Source of the DNA: Thermoplasmata archaeon
Lineage (GTDB): Archaea > Thermoplasmatota > Thermoplasmata > Lutacidiplasmatales > UBA184
DNA: 64,000 nt
Assembly: GCA_027306505.1 (NCBI GenBank)
Contig: DAHUZP010000001.1
Coordinates: 56,932-120,931, forward strand
Direction of reading: 5' to 3'
This document shows positions 51,650-60,703 of this stretch, piece after piece (the first letter of the stretch is position 1; every line of letters begins with the position of its first letter). The notes under the pieces were generated by a model. It saw only the letters and a program-made list of their open reading frames with translations. It ran no database searches and was not told where the DNA came from. The translations under genes were made by a program, and so were the position numbers.

Positions 51650-53281
51650 CTAGGCCGGGGGGGTGCTCCAGGGGGGTCCCCGCCCCGGGCGGGGCGCCTG
51701 GACCCTAGGGAACAGCTCTCCCGGCAGGGCCTTCACCTCGACGCGGCGTTGGGCACGGGAGTCGCGCTCGCGGAGGGTAACGCTGCCGTTCTCCAGCGTC
51801 TCCCCATCGATCGTGACCGCATAGGGGGTACCCACCTCGTCCTCCCGGGCATAGCGCTTCCCCACCGAGGCGGTGAGCGGGACGACCACCGAGAGCCCCG
51901 CGTCGCGCAGGGTCTCCGCGATCCCCTCTGCGAGGGAGGCGTGGAGCTTGCGCACCAGGGGGAGGACGGCGACCTGGGTCGGGGCCAGGTACGCGGGGAG
52001 GGCCCAGTAGGTCCGCGGCCCCTTCTCCTCCTTGAGATCACCCTCCCCCGGGGGGGGAGAAGAGGCCGGGGCGGTGGCGGGGGCGGGGGCGGGGGTGGGG
52101 GTGGGGGTGGGGGACGGAGCGGCTGCCGCAGGGGTCTCCACCCGCAGATGGAGGTCCGCGAGGGCCCACAGATTGCGGTCCACCCCGAAGGTGAGCTCCA
52201 GGACGTGCGGGAGGACCTTCTTCCCGGCCGTGGTGGTCACGGAGAGGTCCGTCTTCGAGCCGGCCCCGTGCCGGGTGAGGTCGTAGTCCCCACGGTAGTG
52301 GACCGCCCCCAGCTCCTTGAAGTCGCCCAGCGAATCCAGCTTCACCTCGAGGTCGAAGTGGATGCGGTTGTAGAAGGCCCGCTCTTTCTCGTTCTTCTCC
52401 AAGAACCGGATCCTCTCGACCGGGTAGCGGAGGACATCGCGGAAGAAGCGCAGGTAGTGGACCATATGGTAGACGTAGAAATCGGGCAGGCCTCCCTTCT
52501 CGACGAGATCCTTTGCGCTCACCAGGGTCGGCTCCCGGGCGCCCATGGCGCGGTCGGTCGCCCGAAGGCACGGTAGCTGCTCGTGCTCCACCGCCTGGAG
52601 CGGGACCTGGAAATCGTCGGGGTCGAAGAAGATCTGCACCTCGGCCTGCGTGAACGCCCGCATCCGGAAGAGGACGTTCCGGGGGGCGATCTCGTTCCGG
52701 TAGGCCTTCCCGATCACCGCGATGCCGAGGGGGAGCTGCTTGCGCCCCACGTCCCACATGCGGGCGAAGGAAAGGTAAGCTCCCTGGGCGGTCTCGGGCC
52801 GGAGGTAGGCCCGCTCCTTGCCGGTGACCCCGAAGTCGAGACCGAACATCAGGTTGAACGGACGGGGGACCGTGAGCGCCCGCTCCCCGCACCGGGGGCA
52901 GGGAGGGTTCTCCTCCCTGAGCAGTCGCCCCAGGGCCTCGGGCGTGAGACCCTCCACGTCCTTCAACCCGCGTTCCTCGAGCAGCGTGTCGGCCCGGGCG
53001 TGGTGGCCGCACTTGCCACAGGCCACATCCGCGTCGGAGAAGTGATCGAGATGCCCGGAGGCCCGGACCACCGCCTCAGGGACGATGTCGGCGGGGTCGA
53101 TCAAATAGTAGTTGGGAGAAAGGCCGACGAACCAGCGGGCCCAGGCGTCCTCTAGGCGCCTCTTGAGGGCGATGCCGACCGGGCCGTAGTCGAAGAGGCC
53201 CGCGGAGCCTCCATAGATCTCGGCGCTCGGCCAGAGGACCCCTCGTCGCTTGAACAGGGAGACGATCTCCTCGGTCTGCAT
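51650..53281 (-). CDS. glyS: glycine--tRNA ligase
   Basis: A 543-residue class II synthetase of the archaeal/eukaryal dimer type. Motif 1 region starts RGVLWPSAEIYGGSAGLFDYGPVG; the zinc-like cysteines ACGKCGHHA and CPRCGERA form the insertion; PFNLMFGLDFGVTG and LRPETAQGAYLSFARM bind glycine and ATP; motif 2 is FRNEIAPRNVLFRMRAFTQAE-like (YRNEIAPRNVLFRMRAF). The C-terminal anticodon-binding domain has LPAYLAPTQVAVLPL and VGTPYAVTIDGETL. About residues 385-418 are a Pro/Thr/Ala-rich insertion before that domain. The ATG at 53281 fits the family; in-frame codons upstream were not used. Confidence 0.97.
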   Translation of the reverse strand: MQTEEIVSLFKRRGVLWPSAEIYGGSAGLFDYGPVGIALKRRLEDAWARWFVGLSPNYYLIDPADIVPEAVVRASGHLDHFSDADVACGKCGHHARADTLLEERGLKDVEGLTPEALGRLLREENPPCPRCGERALTVPRPFNLMFGLDFGVTGKERAYLRPETAQGAYLSFARMWDVGRKQLPLGIAVIGKAYRNEIAPRNVLFRMRAFTQAEVQIFFDPDDFQVPLQAVEHEQLPCLRATDRAMGAREPTLVSAKDLVEKGGLPDFYVYHMVHYLRFFRDVLRYPVERIRFLEKNEKERAFYNRIHFDLEVKLDSLGDFKELGAVHYRGDYDLTRHGAGSKTDLSVTTTAGKKVLPHVLELTFGVDRNLWALADLHLRVETPAAAAPSPTPTPTPAPAPATAPASSPPPGEGDLKEEKGPRTYWALPAYLAPTQVAVLPLVRKLHASLAEGIAETLRDAGLSVVVPLTASVGKRYAREDEVGTPYAVTIDGETLENGSVTLRERDSRAQRRVEVKALPGELFPRVQAPRPGRGPPWSTPPA

Positions 53282-53347
53282 GGGGTGTGCACGCTCCTTC
53301 GGGTTCGGTCCACGGATGGGCTCCCCCTCAGGCACGAGGAGAGGGCC

Positions 53348-54625
53348 CTACTCCGAGGGGGAGGCGGAGCCGCGGGGGACAAGAAGGTGTCGATGGGCCC
53401 CTCGCGCGGCGACCTGGTAGTACGGGTCCTCCGTGGGGAGCCGGAGCACCAGGGCCCGGGCGGGCCCTCCCGTCTCCAGTCGGGCCTCCATCGGACGGCC
53501 GAGAGCGGTCCAGGGGTTGACGAAGGCGGCCTCCACGAGGGTCCTCGGCTCGACGGTCTCGCCCCGAGCTCGGCTGGAGAGGTAGGCGAACTCCATCTCC
53601 CGGAAGAGGTCCGGGGCCTGGAACATGCCGTTGTCCGTGCCGAGCAGCATCGGGACGTGACGACGCTCGAGCTCTGCGATGGGCGGGAAGCGCTGGTAGA
53701 GGGCGTTGGAGCGCGGGCACACCGCGACCGGGACCTTCGCCTCCCGCACTGCGTCCAGGTCCTCGGACGTGGCCTGGCAGAGATGCACTAGAAGGTTCGG
53801 GTGGAGGTCGAGCACCGGGTCGATCGGTTCCCAGACCGACTCGCTCGCATGGAGGGCGAGCCACTTGCCCGCTCGGCGGGCCTCCTGTCGCGCGAGCTCG
53901 GGGGCGCCCAGGGGTAGGTCCCTCAGCGCGCTCAGCCCCAGGCCATCCGCCTCGCTGAGCACGGCCCGTATCTCTGAACGGTCGAGCGGGTCCGTCGGGC
54001 GTCCCAGGACCCAGGGTTCCACTCCCGTCCCCCGGGCGGCCTGCCGGAGGAGTCGGACCCCTTCCAACCCCTCCTCCCGGAAGTCGATCGAGACCAGGGT
54101 TCCCAGGGCCCTCATGGAGACCAGGGCGGCGTGGACCGCCTCGCGCTTCTCCTCTTCCGAGGACTCCGCGAGGAGCCGGTGCTTGAGCCCCAGCGGTGGG
54201 GCCACGACCTCCTGGAAGGGCAGGCGTGGGGGCTCCTTGCCCCAGAGACTGTCACCGAGGTGCGAGTGCCCGTTCACCGACGCGGGAAGGACGATGCCCC
54301 GTACGGTGCGTTCCCCCGTCCGCTCCGGGCCCAGGGTCCCCCGTGAGCCGCGCTCCAGCACCCGACCGTCCCCGGAAAGACGGACCTCCTGGGGGAACGC
54401 GCCCTGCGCGTCGATCACCACCCCGATGACCCGGAGCGCGGGGGGAGGTCGGACCGGGCGGGAGGTGGGCTTCGTCGGTCGGGCTCCCATCCCCCGGTGC
54501 CGGTGGAGAGGATGCAGCGCCCGCTGGGCCGCGGGCGGGGGCCGCCGCTGGGGGGAGGGGGAGGGAGGCCGCCGCGTCGGGACCGACGGATCCGGTCGCG
54601 GGATCGTTCCGCCTGGGGGGGCCAT
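53348..54625 (-). CDS. amidohydrolase superfamily protein
   Basis: A 425-residue protein from the ATG at 54625, which lies about 40 bases after a TATA-like box. After about 60 Pro/Arg-rich residues, a metal-dependent TIM-barrel hydrolase follows: the first motif is VNGHSHLGDS (HxH), then LALHASES, LLVHLCQATSEDL, VAVCPRSNALY and LLGTDNGM, as in deaminases and chlorohydrolases of the cytosine deaminase/TrzN type. It probably deaminates or hydrolyses a heterocycle or similar compound; substrate unknown. The gene is 66 bases upstream of glyS on the same strand. Confidence 0.85.
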   Translation of the reverse strand: MAPPGGTIPRPDPSVPTRRPPSPSPQRRPPPAAQRALHPLHRHRGMGARPTKPTSRPVRPPPALRVIGVVIDAQGAFPQEVRLSGDGRVLERGSRGTLGPERTGERTVRGIVLPASVNGHSHLGDSLWGKEPPRLPFQEVVAPPLGLKHRLLAESSEEEKREAVHAALVSMRALGTLVSIDFREEGLEGVRLLRQAARGTGVEPWVLGRPTDPLDRSEIRAVLSEADGLGLSALRDLPLGAPELARQEARRAGKWLALHASESVWEPIDPVLDLHPNLLVHLCQATSEDLDAVREAKVPVAVCPRSNALYQRFPPIAELERRHVPMLLGTDNGMFQAPDLFREMEFAYLSSRARGETVEPRTLVEAAFVNPWTALGRPMEARLETGGPARALVLRLPTEDPYYQVAARGAHRHLLVPRGSASPSE

Positions 54626-54663
54626 CGTCGTTACGCTCCTGGACCGGGGCGAGGCCGGGGCCT

Positions 54664-54670
54664 CATAAAG
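54664..54670 (-). promoter_or_regulatory. TATA-like box for the amidohydrolase gene
   Basis: On the minus strand GCTTTATGAGG, centred about 42 bases before the ATG at 54625. The predicted start near 54641 leaves a 15-base leader that holds GGAG about 9 bases before the ATG. Confidence 0.5.
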
Positions 54671-54708
54671 CACGCGAGGGCGGCGCGGCTCCCGGGGCAA
54701 AGGAGCGC

Positions 54709-55896
54709 TCAGTGGGAGTCCAGCACGATCGAGAGCCCGTTGCCCCCGCCCATGCACAGGCTCGCTAGACCGCGCTCCCCCTGGCGACGGCGTAGCTCAT
54801 AGGCGAGGGTCGCGATCAGCCGGGCCCCCGTCGCCCCGATTGGATGCCCGAGGGCCACCGCTCCCCCGTTGGGATTGAACCGGTCCTCCGCGACGGGCAG
54901 CTCTTTGAGGAAGGCGACGCAGGAGGCGGCGAAGGCCTCGTTCACCTCCACCACATCCAGGCTCTCCAAGGGGATCGATCGCCGGGCGAGGTGCTCTCGA
55001 ACGGTGGGGATGGGGGACTCGGTGATCCGAGCCGGTTGGACCCCTCCGGTGTGGTAGGAGTGGATCCAGGCGAGGGGGCTCAGGCCCAGTCGCTTCACCT
55101 TCGCCTCGCTCGCGAGCACCAGAGCGGCGGCGCCGTCCGAGAGCTGTGAAGCGTTCCCGGCGGTGACCGTGCCGTCCGAAGCGAAGACCGGCTTCAGCTT
55201 CGCGAGGCGCTCCATCGTCGCGTCCCCACGGACCCCCTCGTCGCGCTCCAGGGGAGCCCCTCCGGTGACCTCGGCCGGCACCCCCACGATCTCCTCGCGG
55301 AGCCGCCCCTCCTCCTGGGCCTTCTGCGCCCGCTGGTGGCTCCTCAGGGCGAAACGGTCCTGCTCTTCGCGCGAGACCGAGTGGTGACGCGCGGTGGCGT
55401 CCGCGGTCCGTCCCATGGGACCGTTGCCGTAGGCGTCCTCGAGCGAGTCGTGCGAGACGCTGTCGACCACTGCGCCGTCCCCGTAGCGAAGACCGGTGCG
55501 AACGCGAGGCAGGAGGTGGGGGCCCTGCGACATGCTCTCCATCCCCCCCACGAGGGCCACATCGATGTCGCCCGCCCGGATCTCCGAACAGGCGAGGATG
55601 GCCGCCCGCAGGCCCGAGCCGCAGACCTTGTTGATCGTGACCGCTCCCCGCTCGTACGGGACGTCGGTCGAGAGCTGGACCTGCCGGGCAGGGTTCTGGC
55701 CGAGGCCCGCCTGGATGCAGGAGCCCATCAGCACCTCGTCAACCTGCTTCCCGGCGAGGCCCGAGCGTCGGAGGGCCTCCTTCGCGGCCCAGGCGCCCAG
55801 CCCCACCGCGCTGACCTTGGCGAGAGCGCCTCCGAACTTCCCTATGGGGGTCCTGGCCGCGGAGAGGAGCGCGACTCGGGGGGCGGAGGTGGCCAC
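54709..55896 (-). CDS. thiolase (acetyl-CoA acyltransferase family)
   Basis: A 395-residue thiolase. The nucleophile is the cysteine in NKVCGSGLRAAILA (about 92), with the conserved VNEAFAA, GGAVALGHPIGATGAR (catalytic His) and the second cysteine in SLCMGGGNGL. Complete catalytic set, and full length for the biosynthetic or degradative thiolases of the AtoB/FadA type. It condenses two acetyl-CoA or cleaves 3-ketoacyl-CoA; which way it works here is not visible. A TTTAAT box 28 bases before the GTG predicts a leaderless message. Confidence 0.94.
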   Translation of the reverse strand: MATSAPRVALLSAARTPIGKFGGALAKVSAVGLGAWAAKEALRRSGLAGKQVDEVLMGSCIQAGLGQNPARQVQLSTDVPYERGAVTINKVCGSGLRAAILACSEIRAGDIDVALVGGMESMSQGPHLLPRVRTGLRYGDGAVVDSVSHDSLEDAYGNGPMGRTADATARHHSVSREEQDRFALRSHQRAQKAQEEGRLREEIVGVPAEVTGGAPLERDEGVRGDATMERLAKLKPVFASDGTVTAGNASQLSDGAAALVLASEAKVKRLGLSPLAWIHSYHTGGVQPARITESPIPTVREHLARRSIPLESLDVVEVNEAFAASCVAFLKELPVAEDRFNPNGGAVALGHPIGATGARLIATLAYELRRRQGERGLASLCMGGGNGLSIVLDSH

Positions 55897-55920
55897 AAAT
55901 GGAGAGCGAAGAGGTCCTCG

Positions 55921-55929
55921 ATTAAACTT
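55921..55929 (-). promoter_or_regulatory. TATA-like box for the thiolase gene
   Basis: On the minus strand AGTTTAATCG, centred about 29 bases before the start codon at 55896, the spacing of a leaderless archaeal gene. Confidence 0.5.
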
Positions 55930-55972
55930 GCCAGGGATTGCAAGACGGCGAGCGACGGGGGGTCGGAGCGTC

Positions 55973-58900
55973 CTAGGGGGGGCCCAGCTCGTAGGCCCCC
56001 GGGTCCTCGGCCGGATCGGGGAACTCCTCGGTGCCCCGCCCGCTTCGGCCGCTCCGTCGCCAGATCAGGACGACCGCCCCTACCACCACCGCCACCACGG
56101 CGAGCATCACTAGGGTCCAGACCCAGGGGGAGGAGGGGCCGGGGCCAGCATTGGACCCGGGCGGACCGCCGCTTGAGCTCACCACGATGTGGAGCGTCGC
56201 GGTCGCGGACCCGGAAGAGGAGTCGTTGACGTCGACCCGGACGACGTAGGTGCCGGGAGCGGTGAAGGCGTGGCTTTCGCTCGCTTGGGCGGCGCTGACC
56301 CCGGTCGATATGACCGGCGGCGTCCCGTCCGCGAAGAGCCAGGTGACCTTGTAGGGAGCAACGCCCCCCGAGAAGCTCGCCTGGAAGCCCACCGCGGTAC
56401 CGGGGGTACCTGTCGTCGGCCCGTTGAGGGTGACCGAGGGTCCGGAGGACAGGCGGCTGTAGACGAGGGAGACCGTCCCCGCGGCGCTCACGTGGATCGA
56501 AGTGTCACCGGTGCCCAGCTGGAGGCCGCCCATGACGGAGAAGGAGACCCCGCTCGCGTAGCCGGGGCAAGCGGAGGGGAACATCGCGTAGGTCCCGGCC
56601 ACAAGCTCGTCCGTGCTCCCGTTCCCGAAGACCCCGCTTCCGATCGTCACCCCGGGGCAGCTCGCCGGCTGGATGAGGACCTCGATCGCGTAGAGGGTGG
56701 GCATGACCTGGGAGAACATCGCTTCCACGGTCCCGTTGCCGTGGACCTGGAGCTGGGTCGTGTTGAGGGAGGGGGAGACGGTCGCCGCACCTGCGGTGGT
56801 GCTCCAATCGAGGAACGCGTATCCCGCGCACGCAGGAGCCCTCAGCAGGTAGGACCCGGCGGGAAGGGTGGCAGAGGTGCCCGAAGGGGAACCTTCCTTC
56901 TGGGTGCCGTTGAACTGGAGCGGGGCGCAGGACGAGACGTTCACGCTGAAGGTCACGAGGTAGCGTGGAGCGAAGGCCGCGCTCACGTTCCCGGTCCCAG
57001 AGACGGTGAGCTGACCCGGGGCGACGCTCAGCGAGCCGGTCGAGGCGAGGCCCAGCGGAACGGCCCAGGCCGCCGCAGGGGCGCTGATGGCGTAGTTGCC
57101 GGGGGCGAACTGGGCGGTCTCCCCGTTGTAGTAGTCCTGGCCCTGGACGACGATGAGGCCGTCCCCGACCGGGGAGGTCCAGAAGGTGACCGGGAACGTC
57201 CCTACGGGCGTGGTGTAGTTCGCGACGAGCGTCCCGTTCGCGCTCAAGGTCGCCGTGGTCGACGTGGAGGTCAGGCTCGCCAGGGAGACCCCCTGGGTGG
57301 AGCCCCACGTGGCGAAGGTATCCGTGGCGCAGGCTCCCGCCGACGCCGCGTAGCCCGCTCCGAGGGGATAGGTCCCCGTGGGCCCGACCGGAGTGCCGTT
57401 GAACGAGATGGAGGGCAGACAGTTCGATGGGTGGGTCGAAAAGCTCACCACGGCCCGGGGAGTGAAGGTCGCCGTGAGGCCACCGGAGCCCTGGACCCAC
57501 ACGTTCGCAAAGCCGCCCGTGAGGGAAACGCTCCCGGTCGCGGACCATCCCAGGAAGCCGCTCCAGGGGTTGGTCCGCTCGCTGAGCGAGAAGTTCCCCG
57601 GGTGCACCGCGACCGAGTCGCCATTGTAGTAGGCGGTACCGTTGAAGACGATCGCACCGTCCCCTGGAACGACGATCGAGAAGGAGAGGGTGTCGGTCCC
57701 TCCCGTGCCCCCGCCCGTGGGCCAGGCGGAAGCGAGCGCTCCGATGGCCGGCGTGCCCACCCCGGTGTCCGGGTCCCACCCCACGGTCGCGGGGTATCCG
57801 TTGTTGCCGGTGGTCGTGTCATGGAAGAGCGTGGAGTAGGACGAACCCTCCGCGAGCGAGTAGATGGTGGGGGCCGCGAAGCCTCCCGCCTGGGCCTTCT
57901 CCAGGATGAGGTCGAGCGACGCCGCCCACATCGGGGAGGCGAGGGAGGTCCCGCCCACCGACTGGGTGATCCCGGCGCTGACGATGTCCACCCCGGTGCT
58001 CGGCGCCGCGTCCATCGCCACGTCCGGCACGCCGCGGTCGGAACTGGTGCATGGACCGGGGTAGCCGGTCATGAGCGTCTGGTAGGATGGAGGGGTGTCT
58101 CCCGTGTCGCACCCGCCACCGGTACCCTGCTTGCTCGACCCGGAGCCGGAGCAGGACCAGGCCGTTTCGGACCCGAATCCGCCTCCGGAGGGCGTGATGG
58201 CGGTCCCTCCCACGCCGATGCCGTCGGGTTCGGCCGCCGGGTAGACGACCGCCGAGCAGGTGTCACCTGCCGACGCAAAGAGCGACATGCCGGCCGCGAC
58301 GGCCGCCGACCAGTCCGAGTGGTCGGAGGTGATCCAGCCGTAGCTGTTGGAGGCGATCTCCAGGTTGTCCGCGGTGTGGTTCGCGACGAACATCCGGTCG
58401 CAGGAGTCCGGGTCGGAGTTGTCCAGGCAGACGTAGAGGGTTGCGCCGGGGGCCATCACGTGGGCCCACTGCATGTCCAGGTCGGTCTCCTCGCCCCAGC
58501 CCGGATAACCTTGCGTGCAGCTGGTGGCTCCCGTGTCCATGTAGACCACCGTGGCCGAGGGCAGACCGTTGGTGGAGTCGAAGCTGGCGAGGTCGCTGGT
58601 GAAGGTGGAGGTGCTCGGTTCGAACGGGTCGCACATCTCGGAGAGGCCGATCGCGTAGTAGCTGCCGGTGTCGCCCGAGCTGATGAGCGCGCTCGCGTCG
58701 TAGAACCCGCGCATGACCGTGGGGGTGGTGATGGCCGCCCCCGAGGAGGGAGCTACGGGGTGAAGGTCCAGGCTGGGGCGCTCCCAGCCGTTCAGTCCGG
58801 CGACCGACTCGACGAGCGGGGCGAGGGCGACCGGAAGGGCGGGGGCGCTAGTCGGCGCGTATCGCACCACGCTCCCGGACCTGTAGTCGGACAGGACCGT

Positions 58901-59464
58901 GTGGAAGGCGAGGTCCACCTCCCTCGCGGGACCGGTGAACGTGTAGAGGAAGGGGCCGCCGTGGACATCCGGATGCAGCCCGTAGGAAGAGAGGTAGGCA
59001 AAGAAGGCAGAGCTACGGTCGCTAGAGGGACCGAAGCGCTGCGAGAACTCCTGGAGGGAGAGGTAGTGATGATACGAGGGCGAGCCGGGCTCTGAGAGCC
59101 CCGCGTCGTAGGCCTTCACGGCCGAGGGGTCGGGCAGGGCGAGCACGATCGAGAAGGTGACCGGCTGGGAGGAGGAGAGAGGTCCCAGGTCCACCGAACC
59201 TGCAGGCACCGACACAAGCGCAGGACCGAGGCTCTGCTGTTGCGAGAGAAGGGCGGGGGCCCCCATCTGGGCGGAAGCTCCCGATGGGGAGGGGAGCACC
59301 ACGATCAGCAGCAGGACTGAGAGCCCCGCGGCGGTCAGGGACCTGAAGGCCCTGGGCCGAGCGCCGCCAGGTCGGCGATAGGCGCTGGGGTGTTCTCCGA
59401 GGCCCTCCGCGGAGCGGCACTGCTGGAGCGCGGAGGAACGACCGAGGTCCGTCCGGTCCGCCAA
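55973..59464 (-). CDS. secreted S53 (sedolisin/kumamolisin) peptidase with PKD domain and membrane anchor
   Basis: An 1163-residue surface protein. After a basic amino end (TTG start at 59464 with GGGAGGAAGG in front) comes a signal helix (about 42-62), then a pro-kumamolisin propeptide (SPSYHHYLSLQEFSQRFGPS). The S53 catalytic domain has Glu and Asp in WGEETDLDMQW (about 324-330), the oxyanion Asp in ASAGD (about 401) and the serine in GGTSLASPMWAA (about 505), then VGWDPDTGVGTP, part of the calcium site. Several secreted repeat domains follow, then a PKD domain (WLFADGTPPV), a membrane helix (WVWTLVMLAVVAVVVGAVVLI) and a short acidic tail. S53 enzymes work at low pH and digest external protein. 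It is divergent from the PfkB kinase. Confidence 0.92.
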   Translation of the reverse strand: MADRTDLGRSSALQQCRSAEGLGEHPSAYRRPGGARPRAFRSLTAAGLSVLLLIVVLPSPSGASAQMGAPALLSQQQSLGPALVSVPAGSVDLGPLSSSQPVTFSIVLALPDPSAVKAYDAGLSEPGSPSYHHYLSLQEFSQRFGPSSDRSSAFFAYLSSYGLHPDVHGGPFLYTFTGPAREVDLAFHTVLSDYRSGSVVRYAPTSAPALPVALAPLVESVAGLNGWERPSLDLHPVAPSSGAAITTPTVMRGFYDASALISSGDTGSYYAIGLSEMCDPFEPSTSTFTSDLASFDSTNGLPSATVVYMDTGATSCTQGYPGWGEETDLDMQWAHVMAPGATLYVCLDNSDPDSCDRMFVANHTADNLEIASNSYGWITSDHSDWSAAVAAGMSLFASAGDTCSAVVYPAAEPDGIGVGGTAITPSGGGFGSETAWSCSGSGSSKQGTGGGCDTGDTPPSYQTLMTGYPGPCTSSDRGVPDVAMDAAPSTGVDIVSAGITQSVGGTSLASPMWAASLDLILEKAQAGGFAAPTIYSLAEGSSYSTLFHDTTTGNNGYPATVGWDPDTGVGTPAIGALASAWPTGGGTGGTDTLSFSIVVPGDGAIVFNGTAYYNGDSVAVHPGNFSLSERTNPWSGFLGWSATGSVSLTGGFANVWVQGSGGLTATFTPRAVVSFSTHPSNCLPSISFNGTPVGPTGTYPLGAGYAASAGACATDTFATWGSTQGVSLASLTSTSTTATLSANGTLVANYTTPVGTFPVTFWTSPVGDGLIVVQGQDYYNGETAQFAPGNYAISAPAAAWAVPLGLASTGSLSVAPGQLTVSGTGNVSAAFAPRYLVTFSVNVSSCAPLQFNGTQKEGSPSGTSATLPAGSYLLRAPACAGYAFLDWSTTAGAATVSPSLNTTQLQVHGNGTVEAMFSQVMPTLYAIEVLIQPASCPGVTIGSGVFGNGSTDELVAGTYAMFPSACPGYASGVSFSVMGGLQLGTGDTSIHVSAAGTVSLVYSRLSSGPSVTLNGPTTGTPGTAVGFQASFSGGVAPYKVTWLFADGTPPVISTGVSAAQASESHAFTAPGTYVVRVDVNDSSSGSATATLHIVVSSSGGPPGSNAGPGPSSPWVWTLVMLAVVAVVVGAVVLIWRRSGRSGRGTEEFPDPAEDPGAYELGPP

Positions 59465-59715
59465 CCTTCCTCCCCCCCAGTGAACGCAGGTGCGACCCCA
59501 TCGCCCGGGTCACCCACGTTCGCTCCTCATTTCGGGCCCCGCCCTTATGAATCTGAGCGATGATGAAATGCCCAACGAGGGTGCGACCACACGGGGTCGC
59601 CCACGGTGGCATCTGATCCTGGGCTGCGGCCCGTCCACCGCCGCGCAGGCTCTCCCTGGTTGAGGAGCGGGCCGGGGAGGGGAGGCTCCTTGAGGAGGAG
59701 CAGGATGGCCCCGTC

Positions 59716-60660
59716 GTGCCTCCTCGTACGCCCCTCGACCTGCTGGTCGCCGGCCACCTGAACATCGACGTCGAGAGCCGCCTCCCGTCCCTCCCCGGGA
59801 AGGACCGGACCGTCCCGGTCCTCTCGCGAAGAGAGGCCCTGGGAGGGACCGCGGCCAACATCGCTCGATGGGCCTCCCACCTCGGGGCAAAGGTGGCGCT
59901 CGCGGCCTTCGTCGGAAAGGACCTCCCCGGGGAGTTCCTCCAGCGGTTGAAGCTCGACGGGGTCCATACCGAGGACGTGGTGGTGCGGGATGGTGAGTTC
60001 ACCCCGGTCTGCTGGATCTTCGAGGACGGCCAGGGGGGGCAGACCACGATCATCGACCAGGGAGCAATGCGGTCGACGGGAACGCAGCGACTGCCGCTGC
60101 GCACCCTGGATCGGGTCCGGCTCGTGCACGTGACCACGGGAGATCCTAGCTTCCAGCTCCGGCTCGCCCGCGAGGCCCACGCACGGGGAAAGCTCGTTGC
60201 GTGCGACCCCGCGCAAGAGATCCATTACCGTTGGAGCGCACGGGGGCTCCAGGAGTTGCTCTCGCTCTCAGAGATCTTCTTCGGGAACGAGAGCGAGTTC
60301 CTCCAGGCCCGTCGACTCCTCGGGCGCGCGACGGCCTCCCGCCTGCTCGAGCGGGTCCCGGTCATCGTGGTGACGAGGGCGGCGAAAGGGGTGCGGGCCT
60401 ACACGCGACGTGGGACCGTGGACGTGCCGACAGCCCCGATCAGAAGGTTCCACCGGGTGACCGGAGCGGGCGACGCGTTCCGGGGCGGCTTCTATCGGGC
60501 CTGGTTCCGGGGCGAGGGCCTGGAGGATTGCTTGCGCTTCGGACAGGCCGCCTCGGCGGCGCTGGTGGAGCATCCCCCAGGACCGGAAGGCGACCTTCCG
60601 CCCTCGAGGATGGTTCTGTCGAAGGTCGCCCGAGGGGGCCCTCGGGGGCGCGGCGCATGA
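59716..60660 (+). CDS. PfkB-family sugar or nucleoside kinase
   Basis: A 314-residue kinase from the GTG at 59716. LLVAGHLNIDVESR opens the ribokinase fold; GGTAANIARWASHLG is the sugar-binding turn; the ATP and catalytic motif is RVTGAGDAFRGGFYRAW (general base Asp in GAGD). Full length with no damage. The substrate could be ribose, fructose-phosphate, adenosine or similar; I cannot tell. It is followed 43 bases later by moeA on the same strand and is divergent from the S53 peptidase. Confidence 0.9.
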   Translation: MPPRTPLDLLVAGHLNIDVESRLPSLPGKDRTVPVLSRREALGGTAANIARWASHLGAKVALAAFVGKDLPGEFLQRLKLDGVHTEDVVVRDGEFTPVCWIFEDGQGGQTTIIDQGAMRSTGTQRLPLRTLDRVRLVHVTTGDPSFQLRLAREAHARGKLVACDPAQEIHYRWSARGLQELLSLSEIFFGNESEFLQARRLLGRATASRLLERVPVIVVTRAAKGVRAYTRRGTVDVPTAPIRRFHRVTGAGDAFRGGFYRAWFRGEGLEDCLRFGQAASAALVEHPPGPEGDLPPSRMVLSKVARGGPRGRGA

Positions 60661-60703
60661 AAGGACGTGGGGAGCCCGGGTCGGACCTCCTCTCCCCCCG
60701 GGG

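Noticed and set aside
56189..59095. 968-codon plus-strand frame opposite the S53 peptidase
   Set aside because: Shadow frame with Gly/Arg-rich composition; the S53 catalytic motifs are on the minus strand.
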